This document shows positions 36,336 to 45,833 of a stretch of 64,000 bases of DNA, piece after piece. Below the pieces are notes generated by a model. That model worked only from the letters and a program-made list of their open reading frames with translations. It ran no database searches and had not been told where the DNA came from. Numbering within the stretch: position 1 is the first letter of the stretch; the number at the start of each line of letters is the position of its first letter. The stretch covers positions 1-64,000 of the forward strand of contig NZ_ARZY01000003.1 in NCBI RefSeq assembly GCF_000568405.1, read 5' to 3'. This DNA is from Catenovulum agarivorans DS-2. Its GTDB lineage: Bacteria > Pseudomonadota > Gammaproteobacteria > Enterobacterales > Alteromonadaceae. Made by a program: the position numbers and the translations under genes.

Positions 36336-37118
36336 ATGCAATCTCAAAAAATAATCCAATTACAACAATGGGTTGAGCAACATTTAACGCAAGCTCAAAT
36401 AGATTGGCTATTATCAGCAAAACAAAGTTTAGTTGAATCCGATCCAGAGAAACAACTCGACGAATTATTAAATATTTCGGCAGGAGTTAAACGCTCGGTA
36501 CCCGACCAATCACTTGAAGGTGCAGACCAAGCATTTGCCCATTTTGATTTTGCTGAAACCATACGTTTATTGTTATTGGTGCAGGTGGCAAAAACCTGCC
36601 CAGATATTGCTTATTTAGTGAAGAGTTACTATCAATTTGGCGATCAAAGTGAAAAAACCGCTCTGCTTAAAGGGTTAAATTTTATCGACCCAAATGGCCA
36701 AGCAGTACAAACCGCGATCAAAGCAAGTCGTTGTAATACGACTGTTGAGTTTAGTGCGCTTGCGCTGCGTAACCCATATCCAGCAGAGTTTTTTCCTGAA
36801 CTAAATTTCAATCAGTTGGTCTTAAAAGCCTTGTTTATGGGGTTGGAAATAGATCAAGTTGTCGCTTTGGATGCACGGCAAAACGCTGAACTTTCAAACA
36901 TGTGTTTTGCTTATGTTATTGAACAAGCGTTGGCAGACAGAACCCCACCAGCGTCAATATGGTTGGCTATTCAACTGAATAATTTACACGACCATCATTT
37001 AGGCGAGCTGGAGCGCTACACCCAACACTTTTATCAAATGAGTGTTGAGCACAAACAACAAATAACGCAGTTACTTGGCAAACAGAACGCCGAGTTACTC
37101 GAACAAATAAAAGGATAA
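36336..37118 (+). CDS. eboA: EboA domain protein
   Basis: A 260-residue soluble protein with the EboA-family character: FAETIRLLLLVQVAK, QFGDQSEKTALLKGL, LDFID-type loop (here NFIDPNG), ALRNPYPAEFFPELNFNQLVLKALFMGL (as ALRNPYPAEFFPE then LNFNQLVLKALFMG) and IWLAIQLNNLH. It is largely helical and HEAT-like by eye. The ATG at 36336 has GGTGG five bases upstream; a GTG three codons earlier is the alternative. It lies 4 bp before eboB. Function in the ebo pathway is not known in biochemical terms. Confidence 0.85.
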   Translation: MQSQKIIQLQQWVEQHLTQAQIDWLLSAKQSLVESDPEKQLDELLNISAGVKRSVPDQSLEGADQAFAHFDFAETIRLLLLVQVAKTCPDIAYLVKSYYQFGDQSEKTALLKGLNFIDPNGQAVQTAIKASRCNTTVEFSALALRNPYPAEFFPELNFNQLVLKALFMGLEIDQVVALDARQNAELSNMCFAYVIEQALADRTPPASIWLAIQLNNLHDHHLGELERYTQHFYQMSVEHKQQITQLLGKQNAELLEQIKG

Positions 37119-37122
37119 ACAC

Positions 37123-38007
37123 ATGCAGTATTTCGACCCACATATTCATATGCTTTCACGTACAACTGACGATTATCAAAATATGGCAGCAGCTGGCGTT
37201 GTTGGTTTAGTTGAGCCTGCTTTTTGGAATGGTCAGCCTCGCACTCAATTGGGCTCGTTTATCGACTATTTTGATTCATTAATTGGCTGGGAACATTTTC
37301 GTGCATCACAATTTGGCATTATGCACTTTTGTACTATGGGTCTTAATTCTAAAGAGTCAAATGATATTGAACTCGCTGAAGGTGTGATGAAATTATTGCC
37401 ACGCTACTGCAAAAAAGACAATGTAGTCGCTGTTGGTGAAATTGGTTACGACGATATTACACCTGAAGAGCATAGATTCTTTTTAGAGCAACTTGAGCTT
37501 GCGAAAAACGAAAAATTGCCAGTGTTAGTTCATACCCCACACAGAGACAAAGTAACTGGCACAATTAAAACTATTGAAGCCATTCGTGAAGTGGGTGTAC
37601 CAGAAGAAATGGTATTAATTGATCACTTAAACGAACAAACTTTGCCCTTGGTACTGGAAACAGATTGCTGGCGTGGCCACAGTATTTACCCAAATACTAA
37701 GATGTCTGAAACACGTATGGTTGCTTTATTACAGCAATATGGCCTTGAAAAAATGGTTGTGAATAGCGCGGCGGATTGGGGGATTAGCGATCCATTAGCT
37801 GTACCAAAAACTGCACAAGCTATGTTAGATGCAGGTTTTTCAGAACAAGATGTAGAGCTGGTTATGTTTAAGAATCCAATTAACTTTTACGCTCAAAGCG
37901 GCCGTATATCGTTAGACATGGTACGCAAAACTACAATCGACCAAACTAAAACCTACAAAGACAACCGCGTAACCCGTGGTCAAACGCCAATTGTGGAGTC
38001 CGAGTAG
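37123..38007 (+). CDS. eboB: EboB, TatD-family metal hydrolase
   Basis: A 294-residue TIM-barrel hydrolase of the TatD/amidohydrolase superfamily. Metal ligands are visible as H7-x-H9 in DPHIHML, a glutamate in VAVGEIGYD, a histidine in LVHTPHRDK, another in LIDHLNE and the late aspartate in NSAADWGISDP. The sequence is distinct from the DNase TatD and fits the TatD-like protein of ebo clusters. eboA, eboB and eboE follow with short gaps (4 and 43 bp), so they are probably one operon. Substrate unknown. Confidence 0.85.
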   Translation: MQYFDPHIHMLSRTTDDYQNMAAAGVVGLVEPAFWNGQPRTQLGSFIDYFDSLIGWEHFRASQFGIMHFCTMGLNSKESNDIELAEGVMKLLPRYCKKDNVVAVGEIGYDDITPEEHRFFLEQLELAKNEKLPVLVHTPHRDKVTGTIKTIEAIREVGVPEEMVLIDHLNEQTLPLVLETDCWRGHSIYPNTKMSETRMVALLQQYGLEKMVVNSAADWGISDPLAVPKTAQAMLDAGFSEQDVELVMFKNPINFYAQSGRISLDMVRKTTIDQTKTYKDNRVTRGQTPIVESE

Positions 38008-38050
38008 AGTCACAAGCTTAAATGAATCCTTTAAATAACAAAGCTCTAGT

Positions 38051-39286
38051 ATGTCGTTAGCGGCGGGAAAATGGCTGGCCAGCGAACTCGCCTACTGCAG
38101 TAATGTGCACCCAGGCGAGACAGCCCAGCAGGTACAATCCAATATAAAAAATCATATCAGCCAAGTGCGTGAGCAACTTGGCTGGCCAGTTATTAGTAGT
38201 GGTTTATGGTTATCAGCCAAAGCCGCTGATGAGCTGACTAGAAATCTAGACCAATTAGCTGAATTTAAGCGCACACTAGCAGATCAGCAATTGCAGTTAA
38301 CTAGCTTAAACGGTTTTCCGTTTGGTGATTTTCATCAAGCTGTGGTGAAACAATCAGTTTACCAACCGACTTGGGCAACGGATAAGCGGCTTGATTACAC
38401 TTACAAGCTCGCTGGTATTTTGGCTGAATGTTTACCTGAAAACGAGCAAGTCGGCGCTATTTCAACTTTGCCGTTGGCGTATAAAGCGCAGTGGAATGAC
38501 GAGCTAAATTATTTAGCCATGCAGAACTTATTGCGTTTGGTTTGTATGCTGCAAAAGCTTGAGCAACAAACCGGTAAATGCATTCAAGTTGGTTTGGAAA
38601 TGGAGCCTGACTGCGTATTTGAAAAAACGTCTGAACTGGTTGGTTTTTTTACCGAACAATTATTGCCCCAAGCTAAACTGCAAAATATCTCAGCTGAAAC
38701 TGTGCTGCGTTATTTGGGTTGTTGTTACGACACTTGCCATCAAGCAGTGTTGTTTGAAGATATTCAAACATCACTTAGCCAAATCACCCAAGCAGGTATT
38801 CCTTTGGTTAAAGTGCAAATATCCAACGCGATTAGTGCCGACTTGTCTGTAGCTGGCATGGCTGAAAAACTTACCACAATTTTTGCTGATAAGAAGTTTT
38901 TGCATCAGTGCAAAATCAAGCAAGCTGATGGTGATGTGTTGGTGATTGATGATTTGTCTTTAGTGGCACTTAAGCAAGCTCAAAACAATCATTTAAACAA
39001 GAACGACAAACTAGAATGCCGCATTCATTACCATGTGCCGATTCATCTGCAAAAAATTGCTTTGTCGGAAGGTATTGAAATAGCTACAACCCAGCAGGCG
39101 ATTATCGCAACCTTAAATTTTTTACAAACGAACCCGCAGCTAAAACCTAAATTAGAAGTCGAAACCTACACTTGGCTAAATTTTGTTGAAGACAACAAAT
39201 TATCGAGTGGTGATTTAATTACGGGTTTAACCCAAGAGCTAGAGTTTTTACAACAACAAATGCAGCGGCTTGGCTTATTAAAATAA
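38051..39286 (+). CDS. eboE: EboE, metabolite traffic protein (xylose-isomerase-like barrel)
   Basis: A 411-residue protein with the EboE signature SELAYCSNVHPGET near residue 10 and a TIM-barrel body resembling sugar phosphate isomerases/epimerases: LNGFPFGDFH, the acidic VGLEMEPDCVFE, GCCYDTCHQAV and VKVQISNAI supply the usual Glu/Asp/His metal-site positions, and VETYTWLNF lies near the C-terminus. EboE is needed for scytonemin to reach the periplasm in Nostoc; the mechanism is unsolved. Confidence 0.85.
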   Translation: MSLAAGKWLASELAYCSNVHPGETAQQVQSNIKNHISQVREQLGWPVISSGLWLSAKAADELTRNLDQLAEFKRTLADQQLQLTSLNGFPFGDFHQAVVKQSVYQPTWATDKRLDYTYKLAGILAECLPENEQVGAISTLPLAYKAQWNDELNYLAMQNLLRLVCMLQKLEQQTGKCIQVGLEMEPDCVFEKTSELVGFFTEQLLPQAKLQNISAETVLRYLGCCYDTCHQAVLFEDIQTSLSQITQAGIPLVKVQISNAISADLSVAGMAEKLTTIFADKKFLHQCKIKQADGDVLVIDDLSLVALKQAQNNHLNKNDKLECRIHYHVPIHLQKIALSEGIEIATTQQAIIATLNFLQTNPQLKPKLEVETYTWLNFVEDNKLSSGDLITGLTQELEFLQQQMQRLGLLK

Positions 39287-39310
39287 GTTGGATTATTGAT
39301 CGAGCATTTT

Positions 39311-39352
39311 TGCGAACTGCGAACTGCGAACTGCGAACTGCGAACTGCGAAC
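39311..39352. repeat. Six tandem copies of a 7-bp unit
   Basis: TGCGAAC is repeated six times without error. The 7-bp unit is not a multiple of three and lies 25 bp after the eboE stop, so it is non-coding and a possible slippage-prone VNTR. Confidence 0.95.
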
Positions 39353-39360
39353 GACGCAAG

Positions 39361-39478
39361 ATCTTAGACTTAGGGTACTAACTACTAAGCAGACCCTCGA
39401 TAGCATGGATGCTATCGCGGAGCCTATAGGGATATATTCACGGCGAGTCTGCGTGTAGTTAGTGCCCTGAGTCTTTTG
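39361..39478. repeat. Nested foldable intergenic element before eboF
   Basis: ACTAACTAC (about 39378-39386) and GTAGTTAGT form outer arms with AGACTTAGGG/CCCTGAGTCT extending them. Inside, CGATAGCAT-GG-ATGCTATCG is a strong hairpin, followed by GAGCCTATAGGGATATATTC and ACGGCGAG. The CATGGATG core and 'GAGCCTATAGGG...TTCACGGCGAG' string resemble dispersed intergenic repeats I recall from Alteromonadales. Confidence 0.7.
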
Positions 39479-39533
39479 TAAAGCACGAACCAATGGGTTG
39501 ATAAACAGATAAATAATTGGAAATAAAAAACAC

Positions 39534-40925
39534 ATGACAGCCCCACTAATTGTATTAAACGTAGTCGCCCTTAGCCCATATATGTTGGGTGAACATACCC
39601 CGAACCTAAATAAATTACTAAAACAAGGCTACGCAGCACAGCCACTGCATGTGCAATTTCCTGCGGTCACGACAACCTCACAAGCTTGTATGTTGACCGG
39701 TAAACAACCAAGCGAACATGGCATAGTCGGCAACGGTTGGTATTTTAAAGACTTAGCTGAAGTGATGTTTTGGAAACAAGCCAATCAATTAGTTCAAGGC
39801 GATAAAATTTACGATCAGCTCAAAGCTAATCAACCAGACTTTAAAGTTTCTAAACTATTTTGGTGGTACAACATGTACGCCAATGTGGATGCTAGCATTA
39901 CTCCGCGTCCGCATTACCTTGCCGATGGTGGCAAAATTTTCGACTGTTATTCAACGCCAACAGGTTTGCATCAACAAATTGAAAGCAACATAGGCACTTT
40001 CCCATTCTTTAACTTTTGGGGGCCAAAAGCAGGTATAGGTGCGAGTCGTTGGATAGCGCAAGCTGCGGTGGAAGAATTCAAACAGAATAAACCTAACTTG
40101 CAGTTGGTTTATTTACCGCATTTAGACTATTGCCTACAAAAATTGGGGCCTAATCATCCGGATATTCCACAAGAAATAGCCGCGATTGACCAAGTGGTGG
40201 GGGAGTTAATGGCAGGTTTAGCTGAGTTTAACCCTAACTATTTAATTGTGTCAGAGTACGGCATTACTCAAGTTGATAAAGTTGTCCACATCAACCGCCT
40301 GTTGCGTAAAAAAGGCTGGATAAAAGTGCGCGAAACCGCAGGGCAAGAAAATCTAGATTGTGGTGCAAGCCAAGTATTTGCGGTAAGCGACCATCAATGT
40401 GCGCATGTTTATCTAAACGACAAAAGCCTACTTGCTGAAGTTAAAAGTTTGCTTGAGCAAACGGATGGCATAGAGCAAGTATTAGATAAACAGCAACAGG
40501 CCGCAATGGGTTTAGCGCATGAGCGCAGCGGTGATTTAGTTGCCATTAGCCATGCCAATGCTTGGTTTAGTTATTACTTCTGGTTGGATGATAACAAAGC
40601 GCCAGATTTTGCACGTACGGTTGATATACACCGCAAGCCCGGTTATGACCCAGTGGAAATGTATATCGACCCCAATATTAAATTTCCATTGTTGGCTGTT
40701 GCTAAACGCATCCTAAAGAAAAAACTCGGTTTTAGAATGTTGATGGATGTTATACCACTCGATGCGAGTTTAGTTAATGGCAGCCATGGGCGTATAACAG
40801 ATGATGCAAATCAGGGGGCAATTATTATTGCACCAAACCATTTATTGACAGATCAGCAAAACATTCAAGTCACTCAAGTAAACGAACTTATACAACGGCA
40901 TTTTAGCCGAGACAGCCATAGCTAA
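39534..40925 (+). CDS. eboF: EboF, alkaline phosphatase/nucleotide pyrophosphatase-like
   Basis: A 463-residue member of the type I phosphodiesterase/nucleotide pyrophosphatase family. FPAVTTTSQACMLTGKQPSE carries the catalytic threonine, followed by HGIVGNGWYF, YLPHLDYCLQKLGP (metal Asp and His), SEYGIT and the late NGSHGR metal site. The first strand reads NVVALSPYMLGEHTPNLN, the variant seen in the ebo-associated group in place of the usual VxDGxRP. It is separated from eboE by 247 bp of repeats but is collinear with it. It may remove a phosphate group from a nucleotide-linked intermediate; this is inference. Confidence 0.8.
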   Translation: MTAPLIVLNVVALSPYMLGEHTPNLNKLLKQGYAAQPLHVQFPAVTTTSQACMLTGKQPSEHGIVGNGWYFKDLAEVMFWKQANQLVQGDKIYDQLKANQPDFKVSKLFWWYNMYANVDASITPRPHYLADGGKIFDCYSTPTGLHQQIESNIGTFPFFNFWGPKAGIGASRWIAQAAVEEFKQNKPNLQLVYLPHLDYCLQKLGPNHPDIPQEIAAIDQVVGELMAGLAEFNPNYLIVSEYGITQVDKVVHINRLLRKKGWIKVRETAGQENLDCGASQVFAVSDHQCAHVYLNDKSLLAEVKSLLEQTDGIEQVLDKQQQAAMGLAHERSGDLVAISHANAWFSYYFWLDDNKAPDFARTVDIHRKPGYDPVEMYIDPNIKFPLLAVAKRILKKKLGFRMLMDVIPLDASLVNGSHGRITDDANQGAIIIAPNHLLTDQQNIQVTQVNELIQRHFSRDSHS

Positions 40926-41020
40926 GAGCGGGTAATGTAAAGGTTTTGTGATTTTTGTGGACGATTATTCAGCTAAGTTGTATAAGTTGCTTCATCTTAC
41001 GTTTATAAAAGGCAAGGGAC

Positions 41021-42535
41021 ATGAAAAATTGGATTGCGTTCGGTTTACTATTTAGTTGCAGTGCACATGCATTAACAACTGTGATGGATGCGGATGCATT
41101 ATTTGAAAAACAGCAATATAGCCAAGCCGTGGCTGCTTACCAAGAAAATTTAGATGTTGGCAGCCCACATGCCTATTATCAATTGGGTTATATGTATTTT
41201 CAGGGGCTGGGGGTAAAAAAAGACATAGCTGTGGCACTGATATATTTTTCAATGGCAGCTGAATATAACATTTCAGACGCACAGCAAGTCGTTGAACACA
41301 TCATAGCCAGCTTACCTGAAAAAACACGAAAGCAACAACAGGCTTTTATCGAAGATTTAGTGGCAAAACATGGCAAGCAGGCACATCATCAAAAGTTATT
41401 CCCACAGACAATTAATGCATTATTGACCGAAAAAATTACGCTTGAACAATCGGTATATGATGAAGATTGGTTTGAACAATCTGTTGATGAGGTTGATGAT
41501 AGCTTTGATCTCTCATCCAACGATTTTGCTAGCAGTTTTGCCGAGGAGGGAGAGTTTTCTGATTTAGGCTCTGATAGTGCATCTAGCCAAGCCACAGCGC
41601 GTCAATCTAGTTTTGTCAGTTTAAAAGACCGACCTTATTTTGCAGTTATTGATTATCAAATTGCCAAAGATGGTACAGCTCGCGATGTCGAAACCAGCCA
41701 AAAAATGGGTTATGTGAAAAGACGCGTTGATGATTTTAGCCGCTTTTATAAATCACCAGTGCTGTTTAATCAACAAGCCAGCTATTTTGTTGGTCAGCAA
41801 GTTTTAGGCATTGCTGATATGAACAAGTTCGAGATCAATGACAAACACCCAGAGTTATATTCGCGCATGCGTCGAGTTGCAAAAAAATTGCGAGCTAGTG
41901 AAAAACTAGCTGATCAAACTCAACTTGCTTTAGCTTTAATGCGTTTTAAATTTTTAGCGAAAACCCCTGAAGAAGGTATAGAGCTACTCAAACATGCGGC
42001 AGAAAAACATTGGCCGATCGCACAATATGAATATGGAATGTATTTGTATCGAGAACAAATTGATATTGCAAAAGGGATCGAGTACATCGGCCTTGCTGCA
42101 CAGTATGGCTATAGCAAAGCCAATTTTCAGCTCGCAACTTTATTGCAAACAAGCCCATGGGTAAAACAAGATTTAAACAAAGCGTTATTTTGGTATGAAC
42201 GAGCGGCTGAACAAAACCTATCTCATGCTAAATTGCGCGCTGCCTATATCAGGTTAATGGACGATAAAAAAGAGTACTACAACCCAATGATCGCCAACAA
42301 GTATTTAGCTGAGTTAGCAGAAGAGCGTTCGCGTGATCCAGACTACCATTTCTTAAAAGCACTAAGTTATCGAGATAACAACAACCGTCAATTAAAACTT
42401 GCTTTTGAGCATATGCGTAAAGCAATTGATTTAGCGGATGATTTAAATTGGGATACCACAGAATGGGAGAACTTATATGCAAGTTGGACTGAAGGGCGGA
42501 TTTTAGTTTCTGACGATATTAAATCAGACTCTTAA
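41021..42535 (+). CDS. Exported Sel1/TPR-like repeat protein
   Basis: A 504-residue protein with a signal peptide (MKNWIAFGLLFSCSAHA). Sel1-like helical repeats occur at the N-terminus (AYYQLGYMYFQGLGVKKDIA, ALIYFSMAAEYN) and again in the C-terminal half (AQYEYGMYLYREQIDIAKGI, ANFQLATLLQTS, ALFWYERAAEQNLSHAKLRA). Between them is an acidic Ser/Asp-rich linker (about residues 145-195) and a segment, DYQIAKDGTARDVETSQ, that looks like a TonB C-terminal-type beta motif. Probably a periplasmic scaffold; it is not an obvious member of the ebo operon, lying 95 bp downstream. Confidence 0.7.
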   Translation: MKNWIAFGLLFSCSAHALTTVMDADALFEKQQYSQAVAAYQENLDVGSPHAYYQLGYMYFQGLGVKKDIAVALIYFSMAAEYNISDAQQVVEHIIASLPEKTRKQQQAFIEDLVAKHGKQAHHQKLFPQTINALLTEKITLEQSVYDEDWFEQSVDEVDDSFDLSSNDFASSFAEEGEFSDLGSDSASSQATARQSSFVSLKDRPYFAVIDYQIAKDGTARDVETSQKMGYVKRRVDDFSRFYKSPVLFNQQASYFVGQQVLGIADMNKFEINDKHPELYSRMRRVAKKLRASEKLADQTQLALALMRFKFLAKTPEEGIELLKHAAEKHWPIAQYEYGMYLYREQIDIAKGIEYIGLAAQYGYSKANFQLATLLQTSPWVKQDLNKALFWYERAAEQNLSHAKLRAAYIRLMDDKKEYYNPMIANKYLAELAEERSRDPDYHFLKALSYRDNNNRQLKLAFEHMRKAIDLADDLNWDTTEWENLYASWTEGRILVSDDIKSDS

Positions 42536-42567
42536 CTTCCCCCAAACAGAGATAAAAAGGCGCTCAG

Positions 42568-43521
42568 TTATTTTACTGGCGCATATATCACGGTTTTGAG
42601 CTCACTTTCGGAAACTTGTTCGGGTGAGTTTAAATACACCTCGTACTCAGGTATTTTTTTGTTGGCTTTCAACTTGTTCTCTCTGTTTTGTAAATAACCC
42701 ATCAAGGTGGCCCAGCCATTGGCTAAATTGGCGTAACTGCCGATGTGGGTCACCGCTAGTGCCTTATGTTCGGGGACAAAACTCTCAACCACATCAGCCG
42801 GAAATTCAAAGGTCGGCTTAGTGTGATATGCCATAGCAACAATTAGCTGACTTTGTTTGCTGACAAAATCAAACTTTTCAACTTGGGTGATAACTAAATC
42901 AGGCTCTGGAAAGCCAGCGCTGCAAAGCTTTTGAAATACAGGGCCAACGTCGGCAGAAACTGTCTCAGTTGAGCCAGCAACTCGATAACCATAACTATAA
43001 AATGCTTTGTTCTGTTTTACGCCGTCTACTGTTACTTTTGAGTTGACAGTGCCTGTTTCTAGCTGCTCTTTTAGCATTTTCAGCCCACGTTCGTAATCAC
43101 TACCGACTAACGCTGACATAAGTTTTTTCCAGAAAAACATAAATATCGGCAAACTGCCTTGCATAGACCAAACAACATGGCAGGCTTGTTCACCAGTCTC
43201 TGTGGTGGATTCTGTTAGCTTAAATTGAGTCTTCGATTGGCTTTTCCATGGGGCGTAAAAAGTTAAATCGTAATCAATCGACTTATCTTGTTGCAAGGCA
43301 GATATTTTAATTTCCCCTTTGCCTATTTGTTTGCCATTCCATGCTTGAGCGTGTCCAACGGTTGCGGGTTCAGCCGTGCGAGTAATTGGGCAATCAGGTT
43401 CTTGAATTAACCAAGGAGACCAGCAATCCCAATTGGCAAAATCAGCAATATAGTTAAATACTTGATTAACAGGTTGATTGATCGTGATCGACTTTTCGGC
43501 GGTAAAAGGTATTGAAAACAT
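42568..43521 (-). CDS. SRPBCC domain plus GyrI/AraC effector-binding-like domain protein
   Basis: A 317-residue protein from the ATG at 43521, which has TAGGG six bases before it; longer starts are possible but lack a site. The first part (AEKSITINQPVNQVFNYIAD, FANWDCWSPW, WSMQGSLPIFMFFWKKLM) is a polyketide-cyclase/SRPBCC helix-grip domain as found in YndB/LIT1794-like proteins. The second part (HKALAVTHIGSYANLANGWA; EYEVYLNSPEQVSESELKTV; IYAPVK) is the GyrI-like small-molecule-binding fold. The pairing suggests ligand binding; no substrate is evident. Confidence 0.75.
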   Translation of the reverse strand: MFSIPFTAEKSITINQPVNQVFNYIADFANWDCWSPWLIQEPDCPITRTAEPATVGHAQAWNGKQIGKGEIKISALQQDKSIDYDLTFYAPWKSQSKTQFKLTESTTETGEQACHVVWSMQGSLPIFMFFWKKLMSALVGSDYERGLKMLKEQLETGTVNSKVTVDGVKQNKAFYSYGYRVAGSTETVSADVGPVFQKLCSAGFPEPDLVITQVEKFDFVSKQSQLIVAMAYHTKPTFEFPADVVESFVPEHKALAVTHIGSYANLANGWATLMGYLQNRENKLKANKKIPEYEVYLNSPEQVSESELKTVIYAPVK

Positions 43522-43716
43522 AAGCATCCCTACATATTTAGCAAGTAAGTTTTGAGTATAGCCAACTTTGTAAGAATGTTTAATCAATGTTTGTTACACT
43601 CCGCGGCAAATAACAACGTGTTTATATTTTTATACAGAATTCGCAAACCCGTGTTCGTCTGTGCGGGATGAGCCTATGTTGCACCAATTGATGAGCGAAA
43701 GAAATTTGAGGCAGAA

Positions 43717-45822
43717 ATGACATACACACTCTCTCCAATCACAAAAGCCATTATCATTACGGGTTTAATAGCAAGCTCTGTGACCAGCGTATCCGCTGAA
43801 AATGCCGACAATGAAGTTGAAGTTATTGAAATTCAAGGCGACTATCGCAGCCAGAATATCCATACTGCGCCAGTGTCGGTTTCGGTTTTAGGTGCAGACA
43901 CAATTGATTTTCGCGCTGCCAATCATTTAGATGAAATACTCAATGTCGCCCCCAATGTAAACTTTAATGGTGGCAGTAATCGTGCGCGCTTTATTCAAAT
44001 TCGTGGTTTAGGTGCAAGCTCTGAGTATGATGCACCGACAAGTTTTCCCGTTGGTTTGTATTTAGATGATGTTGATTACAGCCCAATGGGCGGCGCGGCT
44101 ACCTTGTTTGATACCAAACAAGTTGAAATTTATCGTGGTCCGCAAGGTACTCGTTTTGGCGCAAACGCACTTGCTGGTTTGATATACGTTAAGTCAAACG
44201 AACCAACATCTTATCAATCAGGCCAATTAAAACTGGGGTTAGCTAATTATAATAGCCAAGACATTGGCATAGCTTATTCAAATGGATTAACCGACAACTG
44301 GTCGTATCGAGTTTCCGCTTACCAGCATTTTTCTGATGGATTTATGGAAAACATCTATTTAGATAAAACCGATACCAATGGTCGAGATGAATTGAGTTTG
44401 CGTGGCAAATTACGCTACGACAACCAGAATGATATTGTTTGGGACTTCACGCTATCACATATCGACATAGACAATGGCTATGATGCGTTTAGTTTAAATA
44501 ACGACCGTACAACTTTATCTGACCAGCCAGGTTTTGATAAACAAGAATCTTCTAGTTTCAGCAGTAATTTAGCTTATCAGCTAACGGCTGGTATTAAATT
44601 ACACGCTATCGCCAATTTAGTGGATACAGACACTGCTTATGGTTTTGACGAAGATTGGTCTTATGTTGGCATAGCGCCCGATTCAGAATACTCATCGACT
44701 GACTATTATTTTCACGACAAATCAAATCATTCGATTGAAATTAGGTTAAATTCGACCGACCAAGGGCGTATTTTCAACCAATCAACAGAATGGGTTGTGG
44801 GCGTGTATGCACAAAACGCAGCAGACGACTTAGTCCGTCAATATACTTGGTTCGCCAATGATTTTACTTCAGAGTTTAATAACGACAAGCGTGCAATATT
44901 TACTCAATTGGACAGTCAATTGAGCGCGAGTTGGAAGTTAACCTTAGGCGCAAGGTTTGAAGCGCATGATTTTAGTTATGCAAATAACCAAGGTGTTAGT
45001 TCAAGCAAAACTTACGACATGTTTGGCGGCAAGGCGGTTATCGGCTATCGACCAAATAGCTCGGGGTATTATTATGCATCAATCAACCGCGGTTATATGG
45101 CCGGTGGCGGCAATATTGATGGTGATTTTCCAGAAGAACAAAGGTTATTTAAGCCAGAATATTTAACTAATTATGAGCTTGGGTACAAATATCAAAATAA
45201 TGGTTTGTCATATGCAGTAACAGCGTTTTACATGGACAGACAAGATGTACAGTTGACCCGATACGTTGTTGCTGACCGTAACGACGCGGGTGATGGTTTT
45301 AGCCCATTGATTTCAAATGCGGATACAGGCTATTCTCAGGGGCTTGAATTTGAAATAGACTATTTGTTAACAGCTGAAACTAGTGTTTATGGTAGCTTTG
45401 GTTGGTTAAAGGCCATGTTTGATCACCAACAGAAAGTGCCGACTGAAATTGAAGGCGAGTACAAACTTGTGACGAGCTCACGCGAATTATCGCAAGCCCC
45501 TAGCTATACCTATTTAGTTGGTGCTGTTCATACCATTTCTAGTGATTTATGGGTGAGTGCAGAAGTTGAAGGTAAAGACGACCATTACTTTTCAGATGAC
45601 TATGAAACACGCTCGTACAAAACCAACATAGTTAACGCAACGGTTAACTATCAAGCAGGTGATTGGGTATTTAAATTATGGGCACGTAATTTATTCGACA
45701 AAACTTACCCAATTCAAGGTTTCTATTTTGGTAACGATCCACGTGATGGATATGCTGATAAACATTGGTACCAATACGCAGAGCCGCGCCGCGTTGGTTT
45801 AACTGCAGAATTAGAATTTTAA
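43717..45822 (+). CDS. TonB-dependent outer-membrane receptor (probable thiamine uptake)
   Basis: A 701-residue receptor with a signal peptide (about 1-27), a TonB-box-like EVIEIQG segment, a plug domain (APVSVSVLGADTI, FIQIRGLGASSEYDAP, VEIYRGPQGTRFGANALAG) and a C-terminal barrel ending in LTAELEF with terminal phenylalanine. It heads a cluster with a thiamine-binding-family protein, a PnuC-type transporter and a small kinase, so a thiamine-type cargo is inferred. I looked for a TPP riboswitch in the 129-bp upstream region and saw none. Confidence 0.85.
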   Translation: MTYTLSPITKAIIITGLIASSVTSVSAENADNEVEVIEIQGDYRSQNIHTAPVSVSVLGADTIDFRAANHLDEILNVAPNVNFNGGSNRARFIQIRGLGASSEYDAPTSFPVGLYLDDVDYSPMGGAATLFDTKQVEIYRGPQGTRFGANALAGLIYVKSNEPTSYQSGQLKLGLANYNSQDIGIAYSNGLTDNWSYRVSAYQHFSDGFMENIYLDKTDTNGRDELSLRGKLRYDNQNDIVWDFTLSHIDIDNGYDAFSLNNDRTTLSDQPGFDKQESSSFSSNLAYQLTAGIKLHAIANLVDTDTAYGFDEDWSYVGIAPDSEYSSTDYYFHDKSNHSIEIRLNSTDQGRIFNQSTEWVVGVYAQNAADDLVRQYTWFANDFTSEFNNDKRAIFTQLDSQLSASWKLTLGARFEAHDFSYANNQGVSSSKTYDMFGGKAVIGYRPNSSGYYYASINRGYMAGGGNIDGDFPEEQRLFKPEYLTNYELGYKYQNNGLSYAVTAFYMDRQDVQLTRYVVADRNDAGDGFSPLISNADTGYSQGLEFEIDYLLTAETSVYGSFGWLKAMFDHQQKVPTEIEGEYKLVTSSRELSQAPSYTYLVGAVHTISSDLWVSAEVEGKDDHYFSDDYETRSYKTNIVNATVNYQAGDWVFKLWARNLFDKTYPIQGFYFGNDPRDGYADKHWYQYAEPRRVGLTAELEF

Positions 45823-45833
45823 GGATTAGCTTG

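Noticed and set aside
39293-39535. 80-codon minus-strand frame before eboF
   Set aside because: It consists mainly of the 7-bp tandem repeat and the hairpin element read through.
43588-43716. TPP riboswitch upstream of the thiamine-type operon
   Set aside because: No CUGAGA or other conserved THI-box core could be found in this short region.
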